From JABFRJ01 sp964389095 (GTDB taxonomy: Bacteria > Pseudomonadota > Alphaproteobacteria > Rhizobiales > Hyphomicrobiaceae), in contig CAYMEB010000305.1 in NCBI GenBank assembly GCA_964389095.1, positions 1 through 5,237 on the forward strand: DNA of 5,237 nucleotides. Direction: 5' to 3'. Shown one piece after another: positions 1-4,573 of this stretch. The notes under the pieces were generated by a model. The model was not told the origin of the DNA, searched no databases, and saw only the letters and a list, made by a program, of their open reading frames with translations. Positions within the stretch are counted from its first letter, which is position 1; each line of letters starts with the position of its first letter. The position numbers and the translations under genes were made by a program.

Positions 1-452
1 ACGATGAAAGTGCCGTTCGCCGTCATGAGCGGCATGTCGCCCATGTAGACGTCCTGCTCCTTGACGTCCTTGATCGAACGGGAGCCGGTCTCCTCGTTCA
101 CATCGAACACGATCAGGCGGAGCTTCACCTTCAGCGGCGCGGCATAAGTCATGTCGCGCTGCATGCATTCGTCGACGTCGTACTTCGGCGGATCGAACTC
201 GTAGTGCACGAACTCGAGCGTCGACTTGCCCTGGAAATCGGAGATCGGGAATACGGACTTGAAGACGGCCTGGAGGCCGGTGTTGGGGCGGCCGCCGACC
301 GGCTCCTTCACCATCAGGAAGTCGTCGTACGAAGCCTTCTGCACCTCGATCAGATTCGGCATCGCCGCGATTTCCGCGATCGAGCCGAACTTGCGGCGGA
401 TGCGGCTGCGGCCGGTGAAGGTCAGTGCGGAGGATGCCGATTGAGCTGCCAT
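1..452 (-). CDS. rpoB: RNA polymerase beta subunit, N-terminal part (cut by window edge)
   Basis: This is the start of the beta subunit of DNA-directed RNA polymerase, which with beta' forms the catalytic core. Only 150 complete codons plus two bases are present; the full alphaproteobacterial protein is roughly 1370 residues. Visible landmarks are FTGRSRIRRKFG (residues 12-23), MPNLIEVQKASYDDFL (31-46), the FKSVFPISDF segment (64-73), PPKYDVDEC (88-96) and KEQDVYMGDMPLMT (131-144), all typical of the N-terminal beta1/protrusion region. The rifampicin and active-site regions lie beyond the window. The ATG at 452-450 is chosen because AGGA (462-459) sits six bases upstream and the encoded N-terminus fits the family, with a few extra residues (MAAQSASSAL) before the conserved part. 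It follows rplL after 232 nt, the usual rplJL-rpoBC order. The identity is very secure. Confidence 0.97.
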   Translation of the reverse strand, partial: MAAQSASSALTFTGRSRIRRKFGSIAEIAAMPNLIEVQKASYDDFLMVKEPVGGRPNTGLQAVFKSVFPISDFQGKSTLEFVHYEFDPPKYDVDECMQRDMTYAAPLKVKLRLIVFDVNEETGSRSIKDVKEQDVYMGDMPLMTANGTFI

Positions 453-636
453 GTCCGGTCCTGTCGTGGTCTGTCGTCCGAGCCAGCTCGCGCGGGGCCT
501 GGAGGGGCCCGTCTTCCATCGCCTGGCCGGCCTGCGCGCGCGAATCGCGACCGGTGGCGCCCGAAACGACCGAGCGGCGGAAGCAGAGCGAGGGTCCCCG
601 CACTGCCGATCCGCCGTCCGATCTCAAGTCTGCATG

Positions 637-671
637 TCCACTCCGGCGGCTCGAGCCGCCGCCGGAGTGGA
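637..671 (-). promoter_or_regulatory. 14-bp hairpin between rplL and rpoB (candidate attenuator or RNase site)
   Basis: The bases at 637-650 and 658-671 are perfectly complementary (14 bp) around a 7-nt loop. In the transcript the hairpin begins 13 nt after the rplL stop codon. No run of U follows it (the next bases are CATGCAGACTTG), so it is not a classical intrinsic terminator. In E. coli the rplL-rpoB gap holds a partial terminator and an RNase III cleavage site that lower rpoB expression relative to L7/L12. A similar role here is inferred from position and structure only. In the rest of the 232-nt gap (453-636) I see only the rpoB ribosome binding site and short GC-rich inverted repeats. 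Confidence 0.6.
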
Positions 672-684
672 GGGCAATCGACGC

Positions 685-1062
685 TTACTTCACGTCGACC
701 TTTGCGCCCTGATCCTCGAGCTGCTTCTTGATCTTGGCGGCGTCGTCCTTGGACACGCCCTCCTTGACCACCTTGTTTCCGGCCTCGACGAGATCCTTTG
801 CTTCCTTGAGGCCCAGGCCCGTGATGGTGCGGATTTCCTTGATGACGTTGATCTTCTTGTCGCCGCCGGAGACGAGGACGACGGTGAACTCGGTCTTCTC
901 CTCGACCGCGGCGGCGGCAGCGCCACCACCGGCAGGAGCAGCAACGGCAACGGCGGCGGCAGCCGACACGCCCCACTTCTCCTCGAGCATCTTGGCGAGC
1001 TCGGCGGCCTCGAGGACCGTCAGCTTCGAGAGGTCGTCAACGATCTTTGCCAGATCAGCCAT
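685..1062 (-). CDS. rplL: 50S ribosomal protein L7/L12 (bL12)
   Basis: L7/L12 is the mobile stalk protein of the 50S subunit. Its dimers bind the C-terminal helix of L10 and recruit and stimulate the GTPase factors EF-Tu, EF-G, IF2 and RF3. The 125 residues match the usual length. The N-terminal dimerisation and L10-binding domain is about residues 1-31 (LAKIVDDLSKLTVLEAAELA). The flexible Ala/Gly/Pro hinge is about 33-54, and the globular C-terminal domain is 56-125, with the factor-binding segment GLGLKEAKDLVE at 82-93 and the tail VSKDDAAKIKKQLEDQGAKV. The ATG at 1062-1060 has AGGA at 1075-1072, nine bases upstream. It lies 77 nt after rplJ, in the standard rplJ-rplL pair. L7/L12 is needed in several copies per ribosome, so strong translation relative to rplJ is expected. 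The hinge is rich in Ala and Gly (VAVAAPAGGGAAAAAVEE), as in other high-GC species. Confidence 0.98.
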   Translation of the reverse strand: MADLAKIVDDLSKLTVLEAAELAKMLEEKWGVSAAAAVAVAAPAGGGAAAAAVEEKTEFTVVLVSGGDKKINVIKEIRTITGLGLKEAKDLVEAGNKVVKEGVSKDDAAKIKKQLEDQGAKVDVK

Positions 1063-1139
1063 AGTCAGTTGTCCTTTTCAGATTCGAACTTCGTTTCGGA
1101 AACTTCGATTGGATCGTGCTCTAGAGGCCCTCGTCGGCC

Positions 1140-1649
1140 TCAACCCTGCGACGCCTTCGCCTGGATGACACGGGCGAGCTTGGCTCCCGGCTCCTTGACC
1201 GTGCGGGCGATCTTCGTCGCCGGCGCGTTCAACAGGCCGATCAGCTTGGCTCTCAGTTCATCGAGGGACGGCAGCTCCGCCAGCGCCTTGACGCCACCGG
1301 GATCGAGGACGGTCTTGCCCATCGCCCCACCCAGGATCACGAGCTTGTCGTTCTCCTTGGCGTAGGAAACGGCCGCCTTCGCCGCGGCCACCGGGTCCTT
1401 GGAGAAGGCCAGGATCACCGGCCCCTTCAAGTACTTGGTGATGCCTTCGGCATCGGTCCCTTTGACGGCGAGCGCCGCCAGCTTGTTCTTGGCCACCTTC
1501 ACGGTGCCGCCGGCCGCCTTGACGCGCCGACGAAGCTCCGCAGATTGGGCAGCCACCAAGCCGGTATTGTGGGCGACGACGATCGTGCCGGTCTCTTTCA
1601 AGGCGGCATTGAGCGACGTCACGAGCTCACGTTTTGCGGCTCTGTCCAC
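1140..1649 (-). CDS. rplJ: 50S ribosomal protein L10 (uL10)
   Basis: L10 is the base of the L7/L12 stalk. Its N-terminal domain binds 23S rRNA next to L11, and its C-terminal helix carries the L7/L12 dimers. In E. coli it also represses its own mRNA. The 169 residues are normal for the family. Recognisable parts are DRAAKRELV (2-10), the KVAKNKL segment (51-57), KGPVILAF (75-82), LAELPSLDELRAKL (123-136) and the C-terminal stalk helix (about 137-169, with ARTVKEPGAKLARVIQ). The start is a GTG at 1649-1647: the N-terminus then aligns with the family, and GGAG at 1657-1654 lies four bases upstream, with another GGAG a little further away. A weak initiation codon suits a feedback-regulated gene. 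The gene follows a 362-nt structured gap after rplA and precedes rplL by 77 nt. A 6-bp hairpin (1124-1129 with 1136-1141) overlaps its TGA stop. Confidence 0.97.
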   Translation of the reverse strand: MDRAAKRELVTSLNAALKETGTIVVAHNTGLVAAQSAELRRRVKAAGGTVKVAKNKLAALAVKGTDAEGITKYLKGPVILAFSKDPVAAAKAAVSYAKENDKLVILGGAMGKTVLDPGGVKALAELPSLDELRAKLIGLLNAPATKIARTVKEPGAKLARVIQAKASQG

Positions 1650-1666
1650 TTGGCTCCACTCCGAAT

Positions 1667-1693
1667 GCGGTCACCTCTCCTAGAGGTGCCCGC
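1667..1693 (-). promoter_or_regulatory. Hairpin just upstream of the rplJ ribosome binding site
   Basis: Bases 1672-1677 pair with 1683-1688 (CACCTC/GAGGTG in RNA sense) around the loop TAGGA. After one G-A mismatch, 1667-1670 pair with 1690-1693, giving ten base pairs in all. The hairpin ends about nine bases before the GGAG of rplJ, so that site stays single-stranded. A second purine-rich GGAG-like sequence is locked in the hairpin. Its 5' side shares two bases with the neighbouring hairpin at 1692-1708, so the two compete at their edge. Confidence 0.5.
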
Positions 1694-1728
1694 GGTTGCA
1701 CCAACCGCACTGACCGATCGCTCGACCG

Positions 1729-1766
1729 GCGCGGCGCTTCAGGAACCTGTCCCGACCACGCCGCGC
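1729..1766 (-). promoter_or_regulatory. 8-bp helix with inner stem in the rplJ leader
   Basis: Bases 1759-1766 (GCGCGGCG in RNA sense) pair perfectly with 1729-1736 (CGCCGCGC). The 22-nt loop contains a further 4-bp stem, 1750-1753 with 1742-1745, closed by the loop CAGG. It is one arm of the structured region between rplA and rplJ. No U-run follows, so it is unlikely to terminate transcription. Confidence 0.45.
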
Positions 1767-1779
1767 TTCCCGACTAGGG

Positions 1780-1834
1780 TTGCGGCCCGGTGCAGACCAA
1801 GAAGTTCGAACCGATCGAGCGGCTGCACCCGCAA
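1780..1834 (-). promoter_or_regulatory. Bulged 12-bp helix in the rplJ leader
   Basis: In RNA sense, TTGCGGGTGCAG (1834-1823) pairs base for base with CTGCAC (1795-1790) and CCGCAA (1785-1780). The only unpaired bases inside the helix are the 4-nt bulge CGGG (1789-1786). The 27-nt loop can form a small TCGA...TCGA stem. A long helix with an asymmetric bulge is the kind of element expected in a binding site for L10. That function is inferred and not shown. Confidence 0.5.
1823..1834 (-). repeat. 12-bp direct repeat, copy B
   Basis: This is an exact copy of the 12 bases at 1920-1931 (TTGCGGGTGCAG in RNA sense), 97 bp apart. This copy can pair fully with 1780-1795 across a 4-nt bulge. Confidence 0.6.
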
Positions 1835-1904
1835 GGGGCTGCCGCGAAATCCGTTCGGCTCCCGTCTCATGCAGGCCCCTCGCTCCTACTGGAGCCGGGA
1901 TTAA

Positions 1905-1923
1905 GCAGGGCCCGACGCCCTGC
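1905..1923 (-). promoter_or_regulatory. 7-bp hairpin in the rplJ leader overlapping repeat copy A
   Basis: In RNA sense GCAGGGC (1923-1917) pairs perfectly with GCCCTGC (1911-1905) around the loop GTCGG. It is followed by TTAATCCC, not by a U-run, so it is not a good intrinsic terminator. Its 5' arm uses the last four bases of repeat copy A, so this hairpin and pairing of copy A with 1780-1795 exclude each other. Confidence 0.45.
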
Positions 1924-1931
1924 ACCCGCAA
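1920..1931 (-). repeat. 12-bp direct repeat, copy A
   Basis: This is an exact copy of the 12 bases at 1823-1834. It lies upstream of copy B in the transcript and has the same ability to pair with 1780-1795. Confidence 0.6.
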
Positions 1932-1978
1932 TCTCGGACAGGTGGCCAGCCCTCTCGCGAAGACCGGCCCATCCGCCC

Positions 1979-1996
1979 GGCGGCCTCGCGGCCGCC
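1979..1996 (-). promoter_or_regulatory. GC-only hairpin after rplA
   Basis: GGCGGCC (1996-1990) pairs with GGCCGCC (1985-1979) around GCGA, a GNRA-type tetraloop. It begins 15 nt after the rplA stop codon. No U-run follows, so it is better read as an mRNA-stabilising or processing element, or as the start of the rplJ leader, than as a terminator. Confidence 0.45.
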
Positions 1997-2011
1997 CGAC
2001 GGAATTCAGTC

Positions 2012-2749
2012 TCAGACGCCGGAAACGACGCCCGTCAGATCCAGTTTCAGGCCCGGCCCCATCGTGGACGAGATCGAGACCTTCTTGATGTAGTTGCCCT
2101 TCGAGCCCTGCGGCTTGGCCTTGACGACGGCATCGAGGAATGCGCGGATGTTCTCCTCGAGCGCCTTCTCGGTGAAGCTCGCCTTGCCGACGCCGGCGTG
2201 CACGATGCCCGCCTTCTCCGCGCGGAACTCGACCGCGCCGCCCTTGGCGCCCTTCACCGCACCCGTGACGTCCATGGTCACGGTGCCGACGCGCGGGTTC
2301 GGCATGAGGCCGCGAGGGCCAAGAACCTTACCGAGGCGCCCGACCAGACCCATCATGTCCGGGGTTGCGATGCAGCGGTCGAAATTGATCTCGCCCTTGG
2401 AGACGGAATCGACGAGCTCCTCTGCGCCGACGATGTCCGCGCCGGCCGCTTTGGCTTCTTCCGCCTTGGCGCCACGAGCGAACACGGCGACGCGCAATGT
2501 GCGGCCCGTGCCGTTCGGCAGGTTGACGACGCCGCGCACGGCCTGGTCGGCGTGCTTGGGGTCGACGCCGAGGTTCATCGCGATCTCGATCGTCTCGTCG
2601 AACTTCGCCTTGGCGCGGCCCTTGATGAGCTTCACGGCGTCGGCGATCGCATAGGCCTTCGCGCGGTCGATGCCCTCGGCCACGGCCAAGTTGCGCTTGC
2701 CGCCGACTGCGCGGGCGGCCTTGATCTGTTCAGTCGTCGCTTTTGCCAT
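2012..2749 (-). CDS. rplA: 50S ribosomal protein L1 (uL1)
   Basis: L1 forms the mobile stalk at the ribosomal E site that helps release deacylated tRNA. In E. coli it also represses translation of the rplK-rplA mRNA. Landmarks are AKFDETIEIAMNLGVDP (48-64), LPNGTGR (77-83), the FDRCIATPDMM segment (123-133), the signature LGPRGLMPNP (143-152) and SSTMGPG (227-233). At 245 residues it is somewhat longer than usual (about 230-235). The extra is about 12 residues at the N-terminus, ahead of GGKR (16-19), where relatives usually begin. The ATG at 2749-2747 is kept because it lies three bases after the rplK stop with GGAG nine bases upstream, and I see no alternative start codon near the usual position. 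The 3-nt spacing suggests translation coupled to rplK. Confidence 0.97.
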   Translation of the reverse strand: MAKATTEQIKAARAVGGKRNLAVAEGIDRAKAYAIADAVKLIKGRAKAKFDETIEIAMNLGVDPKHADQAVRGVVNLPNGTGRTLRVAVFARGAKAEEAKAAGADIVGAEELVDSVSKGEINFDRCIATPDMMGLVGRLGKVLGPRGLMPNPRVGTVTMDVTGAVKGAKGGAVEFRAEKAGIVHAGVGKASFTEKALEENIRAFLDAVVKAKPQGSKGNYIKKVSISSTMGPGLKLDLTGVVSGV

Positions 2750-2752
2750 GGC

Positions 2753-3184
2753 TTACTTCTCCACGACCTGAAGACCCATGGAACGGGCAGAGCCCGCGAT
2801 GGTACGCGTCGCCGCTTCCAGGTCGTCGGTATTGAGGTCCTTCATCTTCGTCTTCGCGATCTCGCGAACCTGCGCCATCGTGATGGTGCCGGCGCTGTCG
2901 CGGCCAGGAGCCTTCGAGCCCGACTGCAGCTTGGCGGCCTTCTTGATGAGGAACGACGCCGGGGGCAGACGCATCTCGAAGGTGAACGAACGGTCGGAGT
3001 AGACCGTGATCTTCACCGGGATCGGCGCGCCCTGCTCGAGGTCCTTCGTCTTCGCGTTAAACGCCTTGCAGAACTCCATGATGTTCACGCCGCGCTGGCC
3101 GAGCGCAGGCCCGATGGGCGGCGAAGGATTCGCCTGCCCCGCCGGGACTTGGAGGTTAATGAAGCCTTCTACCTTCTTCGCCAT
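2753..3184 (-). CDS. rplK: 50S ribosomal protein L11 (uL11)
   Basis: L11 binds the GTPase-associated region of 23S rRNA beside L10. It contributes to factor binding and to activation of the stringent factor RelA. The 143 residues are the standard length. The N-terminal domain carries the proline-rich PSPPIGPALGQRG (20-32), where thiostrepton-type antibiotics act in other species, and FCKAFN (38-43). The C-terminal rRNA-binding domain is about 73-143, with FLIKKAA (78-84) and GSARSMGLQV (131-140). The ATG at 3184-3182 has a strong AGGGGAG just upstream. It lies 132 nt after nusG and three bases before rplA. In E. coli the rplK leader is where L1 represses both genes; a hairpin in the gap here is a candidate for regulation, but I could not identify an L1 site. 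Confidence 0.98.
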   Translation of the reverse strand: MAKKVEGFINLQVPAGQANPSPPIGPALGQRGVNIMEFCKAFNAKTKDLEQGAPIPVKITVYSDRSFTFEMRLPPASFLIKKAAKLQSGSKAPGRDSAGTITMAQVREIAKTKMKDLNTDDLEAATRTIAGSARSMGLQVVEK

Positions 3185-3264
3185 GGTCTCCCCTGTGCGA
3201 TCTTGGGCGTGCCGGAGGCATTCCCAGGGTTAGCGGTCAACGGGCGGCGAGCCCTCCCGCACTC

Positions 3265-3296
3265 TTTCCGCGACGACCGGGAGGCCGCAGCGGAAA
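3265..3296 (-). promoter_or_regulatory. Hairpin in the nusG-rplK gap
   Basis: In RNA sense TTTCCGC (3296-3290) pairs with GCGGAAA (3271-3265). Inside, after one mismatch, a further six pairs (two of them G-U) close the tetraloop TCCC. No U-run follows. It lies about 80 nt upstream of the rplK start codon, in the gap where an L1 feedback site or a processing site would be expected. The function is not shown by the sequence. Confidence 0.45.
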
Positions 3297-3316
3297 CTCG
3301 ATACAGATCGCGGCGA

Positions 3317-3853
3317 TCAGGCCGCGACCTTCTGAACTTCACCAAATCCCAACTCGACCGGCGTCTCACGGCCGAAGATCGACACCGCCACCTTGAGGCG
3401 GGCGCGCTCCTCGTCCACTTCTTCCACCTTGCCGAGCAAACTCTCGAACGGGCCGGCCGAAACCCGGACCGTCTCGCCGATTTCGTAGGTCACCGAGGGC
3501 TTGGGCCGCTCGACGCCCGACTGAACCTGATTGAGGATGCGCATGGCCTCCTCCTCGGATATCGGGAACGCCTTGTTGTCCGCGCCCAGGAACCCCGTGA
3601 CCTTTGGGGTGTTCTTGATGAGCACGTAGGCCGCGTCCGTCATCTCCATCTTCACGAGCACGTAACCCGGGAAGAACTTGCGGTCGGTGTGGAACTTGCG
3701 CCCCCGGCGCACCTCGACAACCTCTTCCGAGGGCACGAGCACTTCGTCGAAGAGGTGCGACAGACCCTGCTGCTTGGCACGCTCCTTGATCGCCTGGGCC
3801 ACCTTGTTCTCGAAATTCGAGTAGGCGTGCACAATGTACCAGCGCTTGGCCAT
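3317..3853 (-). CDS. nusG: Transcription termination/antitermination factor NusG
   Basis: NusG binds RNA polymerase through its N-terminal NGN domain and Rho or ribosomal protein S10 through its C-terminal KOW domain. This affects pausing, Rho termination and transcription-translation coupling. The 178 residues are the usual length. The NGN domain (about 4-106) begins with KRWYIVHAYSNFENKVAQ and contains RKFFPGYVLVKMEM (58-71) and NTPKVTGFLG (81-90). The KOW domain (about 123-176) contains GETVRVSAGPF (126-136) and RLKVAVSIFGRETPVEL (152-168). The segment FESLLGKVEEV (136-146) differs from the more common F-x-x-F-x-G-x-V-EEV pattern. The ATG at 3853-3851 has only a weak A/G-rich ribosome binding site (AAGAAG). 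It follows secE after 90 nt, the usual secE-nusG pair. Confidence 0.98.
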   Translation of the reverse strand: MAKRWYIVHAYSNFENKVAQAIKERAKQQGLSHLFDEVLVPSEEVVEVRRGRKFHTDRKFFPGYVLVKMEMTDAAYVLIKNTPKVTGFLGADNKAFPISEEEAMRILNQVQSGVERPKPSVTYEIGETVRVSAGPFESLLGKVEEVDEERARLKVAVSIFGRETPVELGFGEVQKVAA

Positions 3854-3943
3854 CGCTCTGTTCTTCTTAACCCGCTGCTGCCCTTACCCGCCGACCCGAC
3901 CGACACAGGCCAGATCCGCCGCCGGCTTCCGCCGCTGCCAGAC

Positions 3944-4138
3944 TCAGCGCCCGAGGCGCAGCACCCACTGAACGACCGTTCCGATGATTTGATCGGCGAT
4001 CAGGAAGAAGACCGACGTGATCGCGACCATGATCAGAACCATGATCGTGGTGATCCAGACTTCTTTCCACGTCGGCCAGGTGACCTTGCGGACCTCCTGC
4101 CGGACCTCGCCGATGAACTGGAGCGGATTCTTGGACAT
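3944..4138 (-). CDS. secE: Preprotein translocase subunit SecE
   Basis: SecE is the small subunit that clamps SecY in the SecYEG channel, through which proteins cross or enter the inner membrane. The 64 residues are typical of the short one-helix form of SecE; the E. coli protein has three membrane segments. An amphipathic N-terminal part (1-27) contains the conserved VRKVTWPTWKE (16-26). One membrane helix follows, about residues 28-48 (TTIMVLIMVAITSVFFL), with a short tail ending RLGR. The ATG at 4138-4136 has AGAGGG just upstream, rather close to the start. It lies downstream of tRNA-Trp and its terminator, and 90 nt ahead of nusG. The secE-nusG gap (3854-3943) shows nothing I can name. 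Confidence 0.96.
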   Translation of the reverse strand: MSKNPLQFIGEVRQEVRKVTWPTWKEVWITTIMVLIMVAITSVFFLIADQIIGTVVQWVLRLGR

Positions 4139-4299
4139 GACCCTCTAGCGCAGCTCTCGACGCGACCAGGACCGCACGCACCTATTCCGGCACGGCGATC
4201 CGCTCAAGTCTCAAAAAACTTCGGCTGGCGCACTGCGTGAGCAGCTGCACCGTGCTTCTTACCAGACCCCGACCGACTCGGGCAAGCCCCGACAAGATG
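4139..4299 (-). promoter_or_regulatory. secE upstream region with weak promoter candidates
   Basis: A promoter for the secE-nusG-ribosomal block is expected here, because a terminator lies upstream. Two weak sigma70-like pairs can be seen: TTGCCC (4285-4280) with TAAGAA (4261-4256) at an 18-nt spacing, and TTGAGC (4207-4202) with TAGGTG (4184-4179) at 17 nt. Neither is a strong match, and I cannot choose between them. The region is otherwise non-coding. Confidence 0.3.
4213..4251 (-). terminator. Possible second, imperfect terminator or leader hairpin before secE
   Basis: In RNA sense GGTGCA (4251-4246), a bulged G, and CTGC (4244-4241) pair with GCAG (4236-4233) and TGCGCC (4232-4227) around the loop TCAC. 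Six U residues (4218-4213) follow after an 8-nt gap. The gap is longer than in a normal intrinsic terminator, so it may be a weak attenuator, or the U-run may be incidental. Confidence 0.3.
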
Positions 4300-4300
4300 C

Positions 4301-4339
4301 AAAAGGACGCGCCTCGCGGCTCCCGACGGGAACCGAGGC
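4301..4339 (-). terminator. Hairpin terminator after tRNA-Trp
   Basis: In RNA sense GCCTC (4339-4335) and GGTTCCC (4334-4328) pair with GGGAGCC (4324-4318) and GAGGC (4315-4311). The loop is GTC, with a 2-nt bulge. The GC-rich stem is followed within six bases by UUUU (4304-4301). It starts 14 nt behind the tRNA 3' end. The U-run is short, so some read-through into secE is possible. Confidence 0.6.
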
Positions 4340-4353
4340 TCGTCCTGCAACCC

Positions 4354-4429
4354 TGGCACGGGAGGAGGGGCTCGAACCCCCAACCTTCGGTTTTGGAGAC
4401 CGACGCTCTACCAATTGAGCTACACCCGT
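4354..4429 (-). tRNA. tRNA-Trp (anticodon CCA)
   Basis: The 76-nt minus-strand sequence folds as a tRNA. It has a 7-bp acceptor stem (ACGGGTG with CTCCCGT), D arm GCTC/GAGC, anticodon arm TCGGT/ACCGA with loop CTCCAAA, and a T arm with the TTCGAGC loop. The discriminator is G and CCA is encoded at 4356-4354. The anticodon CCA at 4396-4394 reads UGG. G73 is the discriminator expected for bacterial tRNA-Trp. One oddity is a U6-U67 mismatch in the acceptor stem (bases 4424 and 4363). A tRNA-Trp gene directly upstream of secE is a classic arrangement in proteobacteria. Confidence 0.97.
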
Positions 4430-4459
4430 CTACCGAGAGGTTCGACGTCCGGAGCGGGG

Positions 4460-4488
4460 TCGATACTCCAAATCGGAACGGTTGTACA
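4460..4488 (-). promoter_or_regulatory. Candidate promoter of tRNA-Trp
   Basis: TGTACA (4488-4483) and TATCGA (4465-4460) are spaced 17 nt apart. They match the sigma70 hexamers only partly, at four and three positions. In support, an A-rich stretch (AAGAAAAA) lies directly upstream, a GC-rich stretch (CCCCGCTCCGG) follows the -10, and the implied start would lie about 24 nt before the tRNA. A GC-rich discriminator is typical of stable-RNA promoters under stringent control. The rest of the gap (4430-4573) holds no gene. Confidence 0.35.
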
Positions 4489-4573
4489 CATTTTTCTTGA
4501 CAGGGTCGCGATGGAATCTCGCAGCACCCTCAACTCATTGAAATTTTGTAAATTCTCGCCTTTCGACACGCCA

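Larger units (their letters stand above)
1650..2011 (-). promoter_or_regulatory. Structured rplJ leader (candidate L10 autoregulatory leader)
   Basis: The 362 nt between rplA and rplJ hold no supported gene but are dense in self-complementary segments when read as minus-strand RNA. In 5' to 3' order these are a 7-bp hairpin (1996-1979), a 7-bp hairpin (1923-1905), a 5-bp hairpin (1895-1882), a bulged 12-bp helix (1834-1823 with 1795-1780), an 8-bp helix (1766-1759 with 1736-1729) holding an inner 4-bp stem, a 6-bp hairpin with one G-U (1729-1714), a 6-bp hairpin (1708-1692) and a 10-bp stem with one mismatch (1693-1667). In many bacteria the L10-L7/L12 complex binds a leader just upstream of rplJ and blocks translation (Rfam L10_leader). 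Position, length and structure agree with that. I have not matched it to the family consensus, and I see no convincing separate promoter for rplJ. Confidence 0.6.

Noticed and set aside
422..1365. Open frames on both strands (for example plus 451-1365 and minus 422-976) across rplL, rplJ and the rplL-rpoB gap
   Set aside because: They overlap well-supported ribosomal protein genes in other frames. Their products are compositionally biased and match no family I know.
1680..1931. An 83-codon minus-strand open frame inside the rplJ leader
   Set aside because: The product is Arg/Gly/Ala-rich with no recognisable motif, and the region is better explained as structured RNA. A leader peptide cannot be fully excluded.
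1790..4240. An 816-codon open frame on the plus strand opposite rplA, rplK, nusG and secE
   Set aside because: It runs antisense to four clearly recognised genes. Its product is a low-complexity run rich in Arg, Asp, His and Leu with no known domain. Long antisense frames are expected in high-GC coding DNA.
4497..4525. Plus-strand TTGACA at 4497-4502 as a promoter
   Set aside because: There is no -10-like hexamer at 16-18 nt spacing (the sequence there is CGCAGC), and no plus-strand gene follows.
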